From positions 1 to 54,036 of the forward strand of contig DDWS01000006.1 of NCBI GenBank assembly GCA_002347685.1: DNA of 54,036 nucleotides. The letters are read 5' to 3'. This DNA is from Syntrophaceae bacterium UBA2280 (GTDB lineage: Bacteria; Desulfobacterota; Syntrophia; Syntrophales; Smithellaceae). Numbering within the stretch: the stretch's first letter is position 1; every line of letters begins with the position of its first letter. The notes under the pieces are model-generated. The model was given only the letters and a program-made list of their open reading frames with translations, ran no database searches and had not been told where the DNA came from. Both the position numbers and the translations under genes were made by a program. This document shows, piece after piece, positions 27,714-35,891 of this stretch.

Positions 27714-28487
27714 ATGAGCAATACGGTTTTAAAGGAATTTCATGATGGTGTTCTGTTACTGACATTGAACCGCCCCGACTCAAAGAACTCGTTCAACCTG
27801 GAACAGTGGACGGCTTTCGCCGCAGAGCTTGATGCAGCCCGCCTAAACGATGACGTTACGGTGGTTGTCATTACCGGTGCGGGCAATGATTTTTCGGCGG
27901 GTCAGGACCTGAAGGATTACGCAGTTTCGGGAGCTGCGCACAGTTACAGGATTACGGAACGCGCGGTGGTTGACTTTGATAAACCGCTTGTTGGCGCGGC
28001 CAGAGGGGTCGCCGTCGGGGGTGGCGCCACCATTTTGTTCCACAGCGATGTGCTCTATGTCGGTGAAAGTCTGCGCATGCGTCTGCCCTTCAACAGCCTG
28101 GGAATGGCGCCAGAGTTCGCCAGCAGTTACATGCTGCAAACCCTCATCGGACCGCAGCGCGCAGCAGAGCTCCTTTTTACCACGGAATGGATCAACGCCG
28201 ACCTCGCGCTGGAAACGGGCATCGCCTCCCGCAAGTTCAAGGATGACGAGCTTCTTCAAAACGCGATGGCAAAAGCCGCCGAAATAGCGCAGCTGCCTTT
28301 GAGCTCGCTTCTGGAAACGAAAAGATGCCTCAAACTTACGCATAAAGCGGGTATCGAAGCCGCCTTGAAGCTCGAGCAGGAGGCCATGGACAGGCTGGCC
28401 GGCGGTCCTGCAAGTACGGAGGCCATGATGGCATTCATGGAAAAGCGAAAACCCGATTTCCGCAACCTGAAGAAAAAAACGCAGTAA
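27714..28487 (+). CDS. Enoyl-CoA isomerase-type crotonase (ECI-like)
   Basis: A 257-residue crotonase-fold protein. The first catalytic glutamate position of hydratases is Ala105 (VGGGATILF), while Glu134 in the FNSLGMAPEFASS segment is kept. This single-Glu arrangement is that of peroxisomal-type delta3,delta2-enoyl-CoA isomerases (Eci1/PECI), which move double bonds so that unsaturated chains can enter beta-oxidation. It could also be a ring-opening isomerase. Three consecutive ATGs (27708, 27711, 27714) follow AGAGAGG; the third has the best spacing (7 bp). It heads a probable operon with the SGNH hydrolase and YihY genes. Confidence 0.85.
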   Translation: MSNTVLKEFHDGVLLLTLNRPDSKNSFNLEQWTAFAAELDAARLNDDVTVVVITGAGNDFSAGQDLKDYAVSGAAHSYRITERAVVDFDKPLVGAARGVAVGGGATILFHSDVLYVGESLRMRLPFNSLGMAPEFASSYMLQTLIGPQRAAELLFTTEWINADLALETGIASRKFKDDELLQNAMAKAAEIAQLPLSSLLETKRCLKLTHKAGIEAALKLEQEAMDRLAGGPASTEAMMAFMEKRKPDFRNLKKKTQ

Positions 28488-28589
28488 GAGGAAGCGCAAG
28501 CAAGGCACTTCCCTCAATCCGCCTTGAGCGGAAAATGACAGATGAAGTGATTTCTTCAAGCTGGGAGGACAGCGCAAAGAGGGCCGCTC

Positions 28590-29231
28590 ATGAGACTGCT
28601 TATCCGCGGCGGCAGTGTTGCCGCCGGTCATGGCGTGATGAAAAGTTATGTCGATATTCTGGCGGAATCCCTCATGGGGAGAGGAGTCGAGGTGATGAAC
28701 CGTTCCCGGCACCGCGAAACCTCTTTTGAAGGCATCGGTTCATTTGCAGAGGATATCGATGTCTTCCGGCCTGATATCCTGCTGATTCAGTTCGGGGTTG
28801 ATGATGCTTTCGATTACGTCTACCGCTCCGAATTTCAGGAAAATATCGTGCAGATGATCAGGCGGGCGCGCCTTCACTTCAATCCGGCCATCTTCCTGGC
28901 TACCTGTCACACCTTCGACGACCCGCATGATATGGCGTCTGTCGATATCTTTTACAAGTCATTGAGGATTGTGGCGGAAGACCTGGGCTGCAAATGGATT
29001 CCGGCGCACAGCTACTGGGCCGGTTATCTGGCAGATCACCACCTGCGAAGCGCGGATCTGGTTCTTTCAGATTCCAGATACCCCAATGAGCACGGGCATC
29101 GGGTGATAGCGCAGTCAGTGATAGAGTGGTTAGACCGCAACGATACGGCCCTGCTGCCTGCATATCGTCCTTGCGATGGATTGCGTGACGGCAAATCAAA
29201 ACCAGCCCAACCGTCAAAGGAGGCTCCATGA
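28590..29231 (+). CDS. SGNH-hydrolase-like protein
   Basis: A 213-residue protein with the SGNH/GDSL blocks: GGSVAAGHG near the N-terminus (block I with the nucleophile Ser), FGVDDAFD (block III, where Asp replaces the usual Asn of GxND) and DSRYPNEHGHRVIA near residue 160 (block V with the Asp-x-x-His pair). Members hydrolyse esters, acyl groups or acyl-CoA. No signal peptide, so it acts in the cytoplasm. The stop overlaps the next gene start by 4 bp (ATGA), which supports coupling. Confidence 0.75.
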   Translation: MRLLIRGGSVAAGHGVMKSYVDILAESLMGRGVEVMNRSRHRETSFEGIGSFAEDIDVFRPDILLIQFGVDDAFDYVYRSEFQENIVQMIRRARLHFNPAIFLATCHTFDDPHDMASVDIFYKSLRIVAEDLGCKWIPAHSYWAGYLADHHLRSADLVLSDSRYPNEHGHRVIAQSVIEWLDRNDTALLPAYRPCDGLRDGKSKPAQPSKEAP

Positions 29232-30565
29232 GCATCATCGGCAAGCGGCTCCAACAGGCGACAAACTTCATCCAGCACGACATCTGGAGAATCAGGCGGA
29301 CAAATCTTCCGCCGGGAAAGTCATTATCCCTTAACCTTCTTCGTGTGCTGATTCTATCCATCCGCGGATTCGACGAAGACAAGTGTCAGTTGCGGGCATC
29401 CGCCCTCACTTTCTACTCACTGATCTCCATCGTACCCGTTTTCGCCATGGCCTTCGGAATCGCCAAGGGTTTCGGTTTTGAAAAAGTTCTCGAAGAACAG
29501 TTGCGGGACAAGCTGGCCGGTCACGAGGATATCCTCGCCAATGTCATCGATTTTTCCCATTCTCTGCTTGCAAACACACAAGGCGGTCTGATCGCTGGTA
29601 TCGGCCTGGTCATGCTATTCTGGGCGGTACTGAAAGTCCTGGGGCATATCGAATATTCCTTCAACGACATCTGGGGCATCAAAGAACAGCGGTCCGTCGG
29701 TCGGAAATTCGCCGACTACCTGTCGCTCATGCTGATTTGTCCTGTCATCATCATTCTGTCCGGCGGCGCTACCGTCTTTATCGCCACCCAGGTGAATCTG
29801 ATTCTCGAAAAATTCGCCATTCTGGGAGCCTTCAGCCCTGTCTTGCTCTTTTTATTGAACCTGCTTCCCTACACCCTTTTGTGGGGCCTTTTCACTTTTC
29901 TGTTCGTCTTCATGCCGAACACAAAGGTCCGTTTCTCTTCCGGACTCATCGCGGGCATCATCACCGGAACCCTCTTTCAGGCGGTTCAATGGGGATACAT
30001 CACCTTTCAGGTCGGCGTTGTGAAATACAACGCCATCTACGGCAGCTTTGCAGCGCTGCCGCTTTTTCTGATCTGGCTTCAGTTAAGCTGGCTGATCGTC
30101 CTGTATGGAGCGGAACTGGCCTTTGCGCACCAGAACGTGGACACGTATGAATTTGAGCCGGACGCCCTTCAGGCCAGCCATCGCCTCCGGACACTGCTCA
30201 CCCTTCAGATTACGCACCACCTGATTATGAATTTCACCCGGGGAGGGAAACCCTTGACGGCTCAACAACTATCCAACCAGCTTGAAATTCCGATCCGCTT
30301 TGTCAATGACCTTCTTTTTGAACTGATCAAAAGCGGCATTGTCTCCGTGGCGGAAATCGAAGGAGACGGTGAAAAGGGGCATCAGCCGGCCATTGACATC
30401 AACGTTCTGACGATTCAATATGTCATTGAAGCCATGGAAAATAGAGGGCTCAACACCCTGCCGTTCGCCCACAGCCCTGAGTTTGCCTCCCTGTCCGCAT
30501 CGCTTACCTTGTTCGGACAGGCAATCGGGAACATGCCGGAAAACAAGCTTCTCAAGGCGCTGTGA
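29228..30565 (+). CDS. YihY/BrkB-family membrane protein
   Basis: A 445-residue protein with six predicted helices in residues 60-330 in the YihY/BrkB pattern (CQLRASALTFYSLISIVPVFAMAF, then YNAIYGSFAALPLFLIWLQLSW). The C-terminal 110 residues form a soluble winged-helix-like extension (LTAQQLSNQLEIPIRFVNDLLFELIKSGIV), as seen in longer members. The family was once called RNase BN, wrongly; its role (perhaps transport or envelope homeostasis) is unsettled. Confidence 0.9.
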   Translation: MSIIGKRLQQATNFIQHDIWRIRRTNLPPGKSLSLNLLRVLILSIRGFDEDKCQLRASALTFYSLISIVPVFAMAFGIAKGFGFEKVLEEQLRDKLAGHEDILANVIDFSHSLLANTQGGLIAGIGLVMLFWAVLKVLGHIEYSFNDIWGIKEQRSVGRKFADYLSLMLICPVIIILSGGATVFIATQVNLILEKFAILGAFSPVLLFLLNLLPYTLLWGLFTFLFVFMPNTKVRFSSGLIAGIITGTLFQAVQWGYITFQVGVVKYNAIYGSFAALPLFLIWLQLSWLIVLYGAELAFAHQNVDTYEFEPDALQASHRLRTLLTLQITHHLIMNFTRGGKPLTAQQLSNQLEIPIRFVNDLLFELIKSGIVSVAEIEGDGEKGHQPAIDINVLTIQYVIEAMENRGLNTLPFAHSPEFASLSASLTLFGQAIGNMPENKLLKAL

Positions 30566-30582
30566 AATGAAACGGATAAGAC

Positions 30583-30622
30583 TGAAGACGGAAGGTTCTC
30601 ATAAATGGACCTTTCGTCTTCA
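30583..30622. terminator. Hairpin between convergent genes
   Basis: A 14-bp stem with one G-T wobble (30583-30596 with 30609-30622, 12-nt loop) lies between the converging yihY-like and RND genes. There is little T-run on either side, so it is a likely but not classical bidirectional terminator. Confidence 0.55.
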
Positions 30623-30646
30623 CCCTTTGTCCCTTACCCTCTTGCC

Positions 30647-33600
30647 CTACACCGTCGCGTCCGTCTCATGTTTTTGCCAGCGCGCCTTCACACGTTCGGT
30701 AAACGACACGATGATGATATAGAGAATCGGGATGACGATAACGGCCAAAGCGGTGGACGCAAACAAGCCGCCCATCACGGCACGGGCCATCGGTGCCCAG
30801 GTCTCCCCCCCTTCACCGAGGCCCAGTGCCAGGGGAAACATGGCCAGCACCGTGGTCAGCGCGGTCATCAGAACAGGCCGCAGCCGCAGCTTGGCCGCAG
30901 TAACTACAGCTTCCAGCATTTCCATACCCTGCTCGCGCAGCTGGTTCATGAAATCGACCATGACAATCCCGTTGTTGACCACAATGCCGATGAGCATAAC
31001 CATGCCGATGAGCGCCGTTACGCTGATGATGGTACCGGTTACAAACAGCGACCAGGCCACGCCGATGACCGAAAGCGGCACGGCGGCCATAATCACGAAG
31101 GGATGAACAAGCGATTCAAAAATGGACGCCATGACCATGTAAACGACAATAAAGGCAACCAGAATCGCGATACCCAGATACAGAAAGGATTCCTGCATAT
31201 CTTCGGCCGCTCCGCCAACTTCATGGCGGGTATCCGGTGGAAAGGGAAACACCGACATTTCCCGGGACACATCCGCAATCACACCGCCTAAGTCGCGCCC
31301 GGAAACGGACAGGGCCACGGAGGCCATGCGCTGCTGGTCTTCACGCGTCACGGTAAAAGGCGCGATTTCCTGCCGGATGTCCGCCACCGCCTTGAGCGGA
31401 ATATGCGCCCCTGCCGGTGTGCGGATGAGAAGATTTTCGAGGATGTCCTTGCGCTGGCGGTATTCCGCAGGCAGGCGCACGAGGATTTCATGCTCTTCGC
31501 CGCGCTCCAGATACCGCGACGCGATGCTGCCCTGAATACTGGTGTAGACGACATCCGACACCATCGCCGCCTTTAAGCCCACCTGCGCGGCACGGTTGCG
31601 GTCAATATCGACTATCCATTCCGGCTGGCCGCCCTGGACGGCGGATTTGACATCGACCACACCGTGAATGGTCGAGACCTTCGCCTCCACGCGATCCGCC
31701 AGCTCGCGCAACTCATTGAGGTCGTAGCCGAATATTTTGATAATCACGTCACCTTCGCTGAATTCCATGCCGCCCTGGCGGAAGCGGTACTCGATGCCCG
31801 GTATTTTTGCCAGACGCGACCGCATGACATCCGTAATTTCAGATTGCGAACGGCTGCGCTCGCTGATCGGAATAAGTCCGATGTGAAATTCAGTAAAGTT
31901 CGATCCCACGCCCTGAAAGCCACCTCCGATCGTTCCGGGATTCCCGATGATTGCGGTCATGGTTCTGATTTCCGGCACGCTTTCGGCAATCTCTTGTTCA
32001 ACCCTCCGGATGACTTCCTCATTTGTGTCCAGCGCAGTGCCGCGCGGCATTTCCACTTCCAGCCGGATATAGCTCTGATCGGTCTGCGGAATAAACTCCG
32101 TACCGAGGGAAACCAAAAGCCCCAGGGATATAAAAAACAAGGCGGCCACAGAGATCAGGGTGAATTTTTTATGGCGGATTGCCCAGCGTAAAGAGCGTTC
32201 ATGAAGGTTCGTCATGCCATTGAGAAAATTCGCAATTCTTGCCGAAACAATCTCAGTTTTCTTGACATTCCCTGTCTTGGACTGCTTGAGCCTCAGCAGA
32301 TCGGCGCCGGCGGCGGTCATCCGCAGATAGCGCGACGAAAGCAGCGGAATCAGCGTGAGGGCCACAAACAGCGAGACCACCAGCGAAAAGCATATGGTGA
32401 TCACCATATCGTTGAACAAAACGCCCGCAATGCCCGGCACGAAAAGGATCGGCACAAAAACGGCCAGCGTCGTCAGCGTCGAACCCGTGATGGGACGACT
32501 CACCTGTGTGGCGCCGTCCACGGCGGCCTTGCTGCGTTCCCCTCCCTCCTCCCGAAGGCGGTAGATATTTTCTAGCACGACGATGGAGTTATCTACCAGA
32601 AGACCGATGGCAAGCGCTAGTCCCGCAAGCGATATAATGTTGAGTGTCAGATTCGCCAGATACATGACCGCAAACGTTGCAACCACAGAAACGGGAATCG
32701 CCAGTGATACGATGATGGATGAGCGGATATTGTGCGTAAAGAACAAAAGGATCAGACCCGTCATTAAAAAAGCCAGGCCCGCCGTGTTGCTCAGGTTCGA
32801 AATGGACCGATTGATGAACATCGATTGATCGAACAGAGTCAGCAGCTGCACGTCATCGCCGACGGCTTTTTCGATTCCCGGCAGAGCGCGCAGCACACGG
32901 TTGACGGTCTGCACCGTGTTGGCATCCGACTGCTTTTGCACAAACATCATTACGGCCGGCTCGCGATCCGTCCGCACAAGACCGCGCGGTTCTTCAAACC
33001 CGTCGCGCACCAGGGCGACATGATGCAAATAGATCGGTGCGCCGGAACGGTAGGCGACCACCGTGTTGCGAATCTCATCGACGGACTGATACATGCCCAG
33101 CGTCCGGATGGTAAATTCCTGATCCTGCTGCGTGACAAATCCGCCGGGAAACTGAACGTTTTCCGTCCGGATGGCCTGAATCACGTCCGAGGTGGAAAGA
33201 CCACTGGCCTGAAGCGCATGCGGATTGAGTTCAATCAGAATCTGGCGCTTCGCCCCGCCGATCGTGTCCGCCGCGCCGACACCTTCAATGCGTTCTATCC
33301 TGGGCTCGATGAGCTCTTCGGAAAGTCTGCGCAATTCCGGCTGGCTGAGTTTGCCGGAGGTAAGCCCCAGAATCAGGATCGGCTGGAGCGACGGATCAAA
33401 TGTAAAGGTAATCGGCTCGTCCGCGTCGTCAGGCAGGTAGCCCCGCACGAAATCCAGGTTCTTGCGGATATGGAATTCCGCCATATCCATATCGATGCCC
33501 CAGTCGAATTCAATGATGACCGCGGAGTTCCCCAGCGACGAGCGCGAGGTAACCCGCTTGACACTGGCGACGCGCCCGACCGCTTCTTCAATCGGGCGCG

Positions 33601-33790
33601 AGATAAGCGTTTCCATGTCTTCCGGTCCGACACCCGTGTATTGCGTCAGAACCACCACGATGGGAAATTTGATATCCGGCAGCAAATCGGTCCTAAGCTG
33701 CGTAAAGGAAAAGATGCCGAACCCCACAACGATCAAAAAGATCATCATAAAGGTAATGGCTTTGCTGACTGCCAGGGACGCCAGTTTCAT
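30647..33790 (-). CDS. RND-family efflux transporter, inner-membrane pump subunit
   Basis: A 1047-residue AcrB-fold protein of the HAE1/AcrB superfamily with 12 helices and two large periplasmic loops. In the proton relay helix the usual Asp-Asp pair reads Asp-Asn (IGLLVDNSIVVLENI), common in this branch. It pumps drugs, lipophilic acids or solvents using the proton motive force. It forms an operon with the TetR and MFP genes (4-bp ATGA overlaps). No outer-membrane TolC-type gene is in the window. Confidence 0.95.
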   Translation of the reverse strand: MKLASLAVSKAITFMMIFLIVVGFGIFSFTQLRTDLLPDIKFPIVVVLTQYTGVGPEDMETLISRPIEEAVGRVASVKRVTSRSSLGNSAVIIEFDWGIDMDMAEFHIRKNLDFVRGYLPDDADEPITFTFDPSLQPILILGLTSGKLSQPELRRLSEELIEPRIERIEGVGAADTIGGAKRQILIELNPHALQASGLSTSDVIQAIRTENVQFPGGFVTQQDQEFTIRTLGMYQSVDEIRNTVVAYRSGAPIYLHHVALVRDGFEEPRGLVRTDREPAVMMFVQKQSDANTVQTVNRVLRALPGIEKAVGDDVQLLTLFDQSMFINRSISNLSNTAGLAFLMTGLILLFFTHNIRSSIIVSLAIPVSVVATFAVMYLANLTLNIISLAGLALAIGLLVDNSIVVLENIYRLREEGGERSKAAVDGATQVSRPITGSTLTTLAVFVPILFVPGIAGVLFNDMVITICFSLVVSLFVALTLIPLLSSRYLRMTAAGADLLRLKQSKTGNVKKTEIVSARIANFLNGMTNLHERSLRWAIRHKKFTLISVAALFFISLGLLVSLGTEFIPQTDQSYIRLEVEMPRGTALDTNEEVIRRVEQEIAESVPEIRTMTAIIGNPGTIGGGFQGVGSNFTEFHIGLIPISERSRSQSEITDVMRSRLAKIPGIEYRFRQGGMEFSEGDVIIKIFGYDLNELRELADRVEAKVSTIHGVVDVKSAVQGGQPEWIVDIDRNRAAQVGLKAAMVSDVVYTSIQGSIASRYLERGEEHEILVRLPAEYRQRKDILENLLIRTPAGAHIPLKAVADIRQEIAPFTVTREDQQRMASVALSVSGRDLGGVIADVSREMSVFPFPPDTRHEVGGAAEDMQESFLYLGIAILVAFIVVYMVMASIFESLVHPFVIMAAVPLSVIGVAWSLFVTGTIISVTALIGMVMLIGIVVNNGIVMVDFMNQLREQGMEMLEAVVTAAKLRLRPVLMTALTTVLAMFPLALGLGEGGETWAPMARAVMGGLFASTALAVIVIPILYIIIVSFTERVKARWQKHETDATV

Positions 33791-34968
33791 AAGCCTTCCC
33801 CTCGCTTCGGGGTTTCATAAGCTTCAGCGACTTTCACGGCACTTCCGTTCTCCAGCTCATGATGGCCTCTGACGACCAGGAGATCTCCCGTCTCCACGCC
33901 GGAAACCACTTCCAGCTGACCGTCCTGCTGATAACCCGTCACCACCGCCCGACGCACGGCCTTGCCGTTTTCAACCAGAAAAACATGGGGATCTCTTGTG
34001 GCGGCTTCAACGGAGGTCGCGCCGCGTTCACCGGGGGTTACGCGATACTGCACGGCAGACAGCGGAATCCGGGGAACATTTTCCTTTCGACCGATCACGA
34101 TTTCCAGATCGCCGAACATGCCGGACACCAACCGGCCTTCAGGATTGGGGAAACGGATTTCGACTGTCGCAAGCCGGCTGACCGGATCGAGAATGGGTGT
34201 TTTCTTCACCACCTGTCCGTTAAAAATCAGATCCGGGAGGCTGGCGACTTTCAGCCTTGCTTCCTGTTGCGGCACGATGCGCGTGAATTCGTGCTCGCTG
34301 ACCTGGGCCATAACACGCATGGTATCCATCTGCACAAGGCTGAAAACCGGCGCGCCCGGCACGACCATATCGCCGAGTTCCACAAAACGGTTGCTGATGA
34401 TGCCTGAAAACGGCGCGCGGATGTATGAATTGCGGTATTGCCTGCGGGTCTGCTCAAGAACAGCCTGCGCCTGCCTGAGAGCCGATTGCGCGTTTTGAAG
34501 CTGGGTCTTTGTGGTGTCGTACTGCTGTCGGCTGATGGCTTCTTGAGCAATCAACCGTGACGCGCGGCCATATTCGGATTCCATGTTTTTCAGATTGGAC
34601 TGCGCGGCCTCCACCCCCGCCCCGGCCTGCGCGACGCCATGTGAAAGCAGGGTGTTGTCGACTGCGGCCAGAATATCGCCCTCCCGCACACGGTCGCCCT
34701 TGTCGAAACGCAGATCCACAATACGTTCGCCCACTTGAGATAAAAGACGGACGTCACGCCTGGCGCGCACGTCGCCTGTGAAACGCAAAACGTCTTCGAT
34801 GGGACCTTCAGAAACGCTGATCACGGAAACGACAACCGGATCCTTATCCGCCGGCGCTTCGGCCTTTTTGCACCCGTTTATCAGCAACATCAGACAGGCA
34901 AGCGTGACCGCGAGGCCAATCATCAAGATCCCAGGGGCGCAATGATGCGCTTGTTTTTCAGTTTTCAT
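33787..34968 (-). CDS. RND efflux periplasmic adaptor (membrane fusion protein)
   Basis: A 393-residue MFP/HlyD-type protein. The N-terminus has a hydrophobic stretch ending LINGC with Cys33, so it is probably a lipoprotein. Then come barrel-sandwich and alpha-hairpin parts (LLSQVGERIVDLRFDKGDRVREGDILA, and the hairpin with QAVLEQTRRQYRNSYIRAPFSGIISNR). It links the RND pump to an outer-membrane channel. It overlaps both neighbours by 4 bp. Confidence 0.94.
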   Translation of the reverse strand: MKTEKQAHHCAPGILMIGLAVTLACLMLLINGCKKAEAPADKDPVVVSVISVSEGPIEDVLRFTGDVRARRDVRLLSQVGERIVDLRFDKGDRVREGDILAAVDNTLLSHGVAQAGAGVEAAQSNLKNMESEYGRASRLIAQEAISRQQYDTTKTQLQNAQSALRQAQAVLEQTRRQYRNSYIRAPFSGIISNRFVELGDMVVPGAPVFSLVQMDTMRVMAQVSEHEFTRIVPQQEARLKVASLPDLIFNGQVVKKTPILDPVSRLATVEIRFPNPEGRLVSGMFGDLEIVIGRKENVPRIPLSAVQYRVTPGERGATSVEAATRDPHVFLVENGKAVRRAVVTGYQQDGQLEVVSGVETGDLLVVRGHHELENGSAVKVAEAYETPKRGEGL

Positions 34969-35603
34969 GGTACCTCCGCTTGCTTTACATTTTTTTTCTT
35001 CCTGACTTTTAATCCGTTTATAAAAAGATCGACAAACTTTCTGAAATCTTCGGCCAGTTGCACAATGGGCGCTTCCCCGGCGGAGATTTCATCGGAGGAG
35101 GGCGAATTGAGGACCAGCCCGTCATATTTCAGCGACGCGATGGTTAAAAAGAAAACGCGGGCGGCGTGACGGGTGTCCACAGAGTCGAATTTTCCGGAAC
35201 AGATGTCCTCCCCGATCCAGTCCGCCAGCATACCTTCTTCTTTACTCCGGCAGACCGCCATCACTTTCAGTGCATCGGGATGGAGATCCAGAAGCGAGCG
35301 TCGGGACAGTTCTCCTAAAAGAAGAAATCTTTTGATCGACTCAATCTGCAGCTCCGCATAGATGCGCAGTTTTTCAGCCGACCCGCAAACACCGGCCGTG
35401 GCCTTATTGATCATCGCGAAGAATGCCTTTTGTTCCTCTTCAATCACCGCGGCAAAAAGGTCCGCCTTCCCCGCGTAATACTGGTAGAGCGTGGGCTTGG
35501 TAATCTCGCATTTGCGGGCGATATCATCCATCGTTGTCTTGGTGTAACCGAAGCGGGTGAACTGCTTGCGGGCATGAAAAAGGATGCTTTCTTTACGATC
35601 CAT
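34965..35603 (-). CDS. TetR-family repressor of the efflux operon
   Basis: A 212-residue TetR protein. The N-terminal helix-turn-helix is intact (TRFGYTKTTMDDIARKCEITKPTLYQYYAGKADLF, residues 16-50), followed by an all-helical ligand-binding domain. First gene of the TetR-MFP-RND operon. A palindrome 11 bp upstream of its start, over the predicted transcription start, fits autorepression. The inducer is unknown. Confidence 0.93.
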   Translation of the reverse strand: MDRKESILFHARKQFTRFGYTKTTMDDIARKCEITKPTLYQYYAGKADLFAAVIEEEQKAFFAMINKATAGVCGSAEKLRIYAELQIESIKRFLLLGELSRRSLLDLHPDALKVMAVCRSKEEGMLADWIGEDICSGKFDSVDTRHAARVFFLTIASLKYDGLVLNSPSSDEISAGEAPIVQLAEDFRKFVDLFINGLKVRKKKNVKQAEVP

Positions 35604-35613
35604 GACAATCCTT

Positions 35614-35669
35614 TACTAATATACTGTTATAGTAGATCGTAAAATAATGATACAGCGTCCGATTGTCAA
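35614..35669 (-). promoter_or_regulatory. Promoter and TetR-type operator of the efflux operon
   Basis: On the minus strand TTGACA (35664-35669) and TATTTT (35641-35646) are 17 bp apart. Immediately downstream is a 21-bp imperfect palindrome with TACTA/TAGTA arms (35614-35634). An operator across the start of transcription is the usual site for a TetR repressor. Confidence 0.6.
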
Positions 35670-35891
35670 GGCAAATCCGCCAACACCGTGGGCTTTAGCA
35701 TGACATCTGCACTTTTGTACATTTCATACTCCGTTGAAGCATCTTACAGGGCTCCTGCCTTCAAATAATCCGACATCATTAAACTTCATAGAAAAAAATG
35801 AAGAAATGTATTAGACTATGAAATAATCTTTCAATATCAGCGTACGAGGATGGTTTCCTGACGGAACATGAACCAGGGTTGAAGGGGTTTT

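Noticed and set aside
30647..33790. Possible missing proton-relay residue (Asp-Asn) as a defect in the RND pump
   Set aside because: The Asp-Asn form is common in this branch of RND proteins, so it is not odd on its own.
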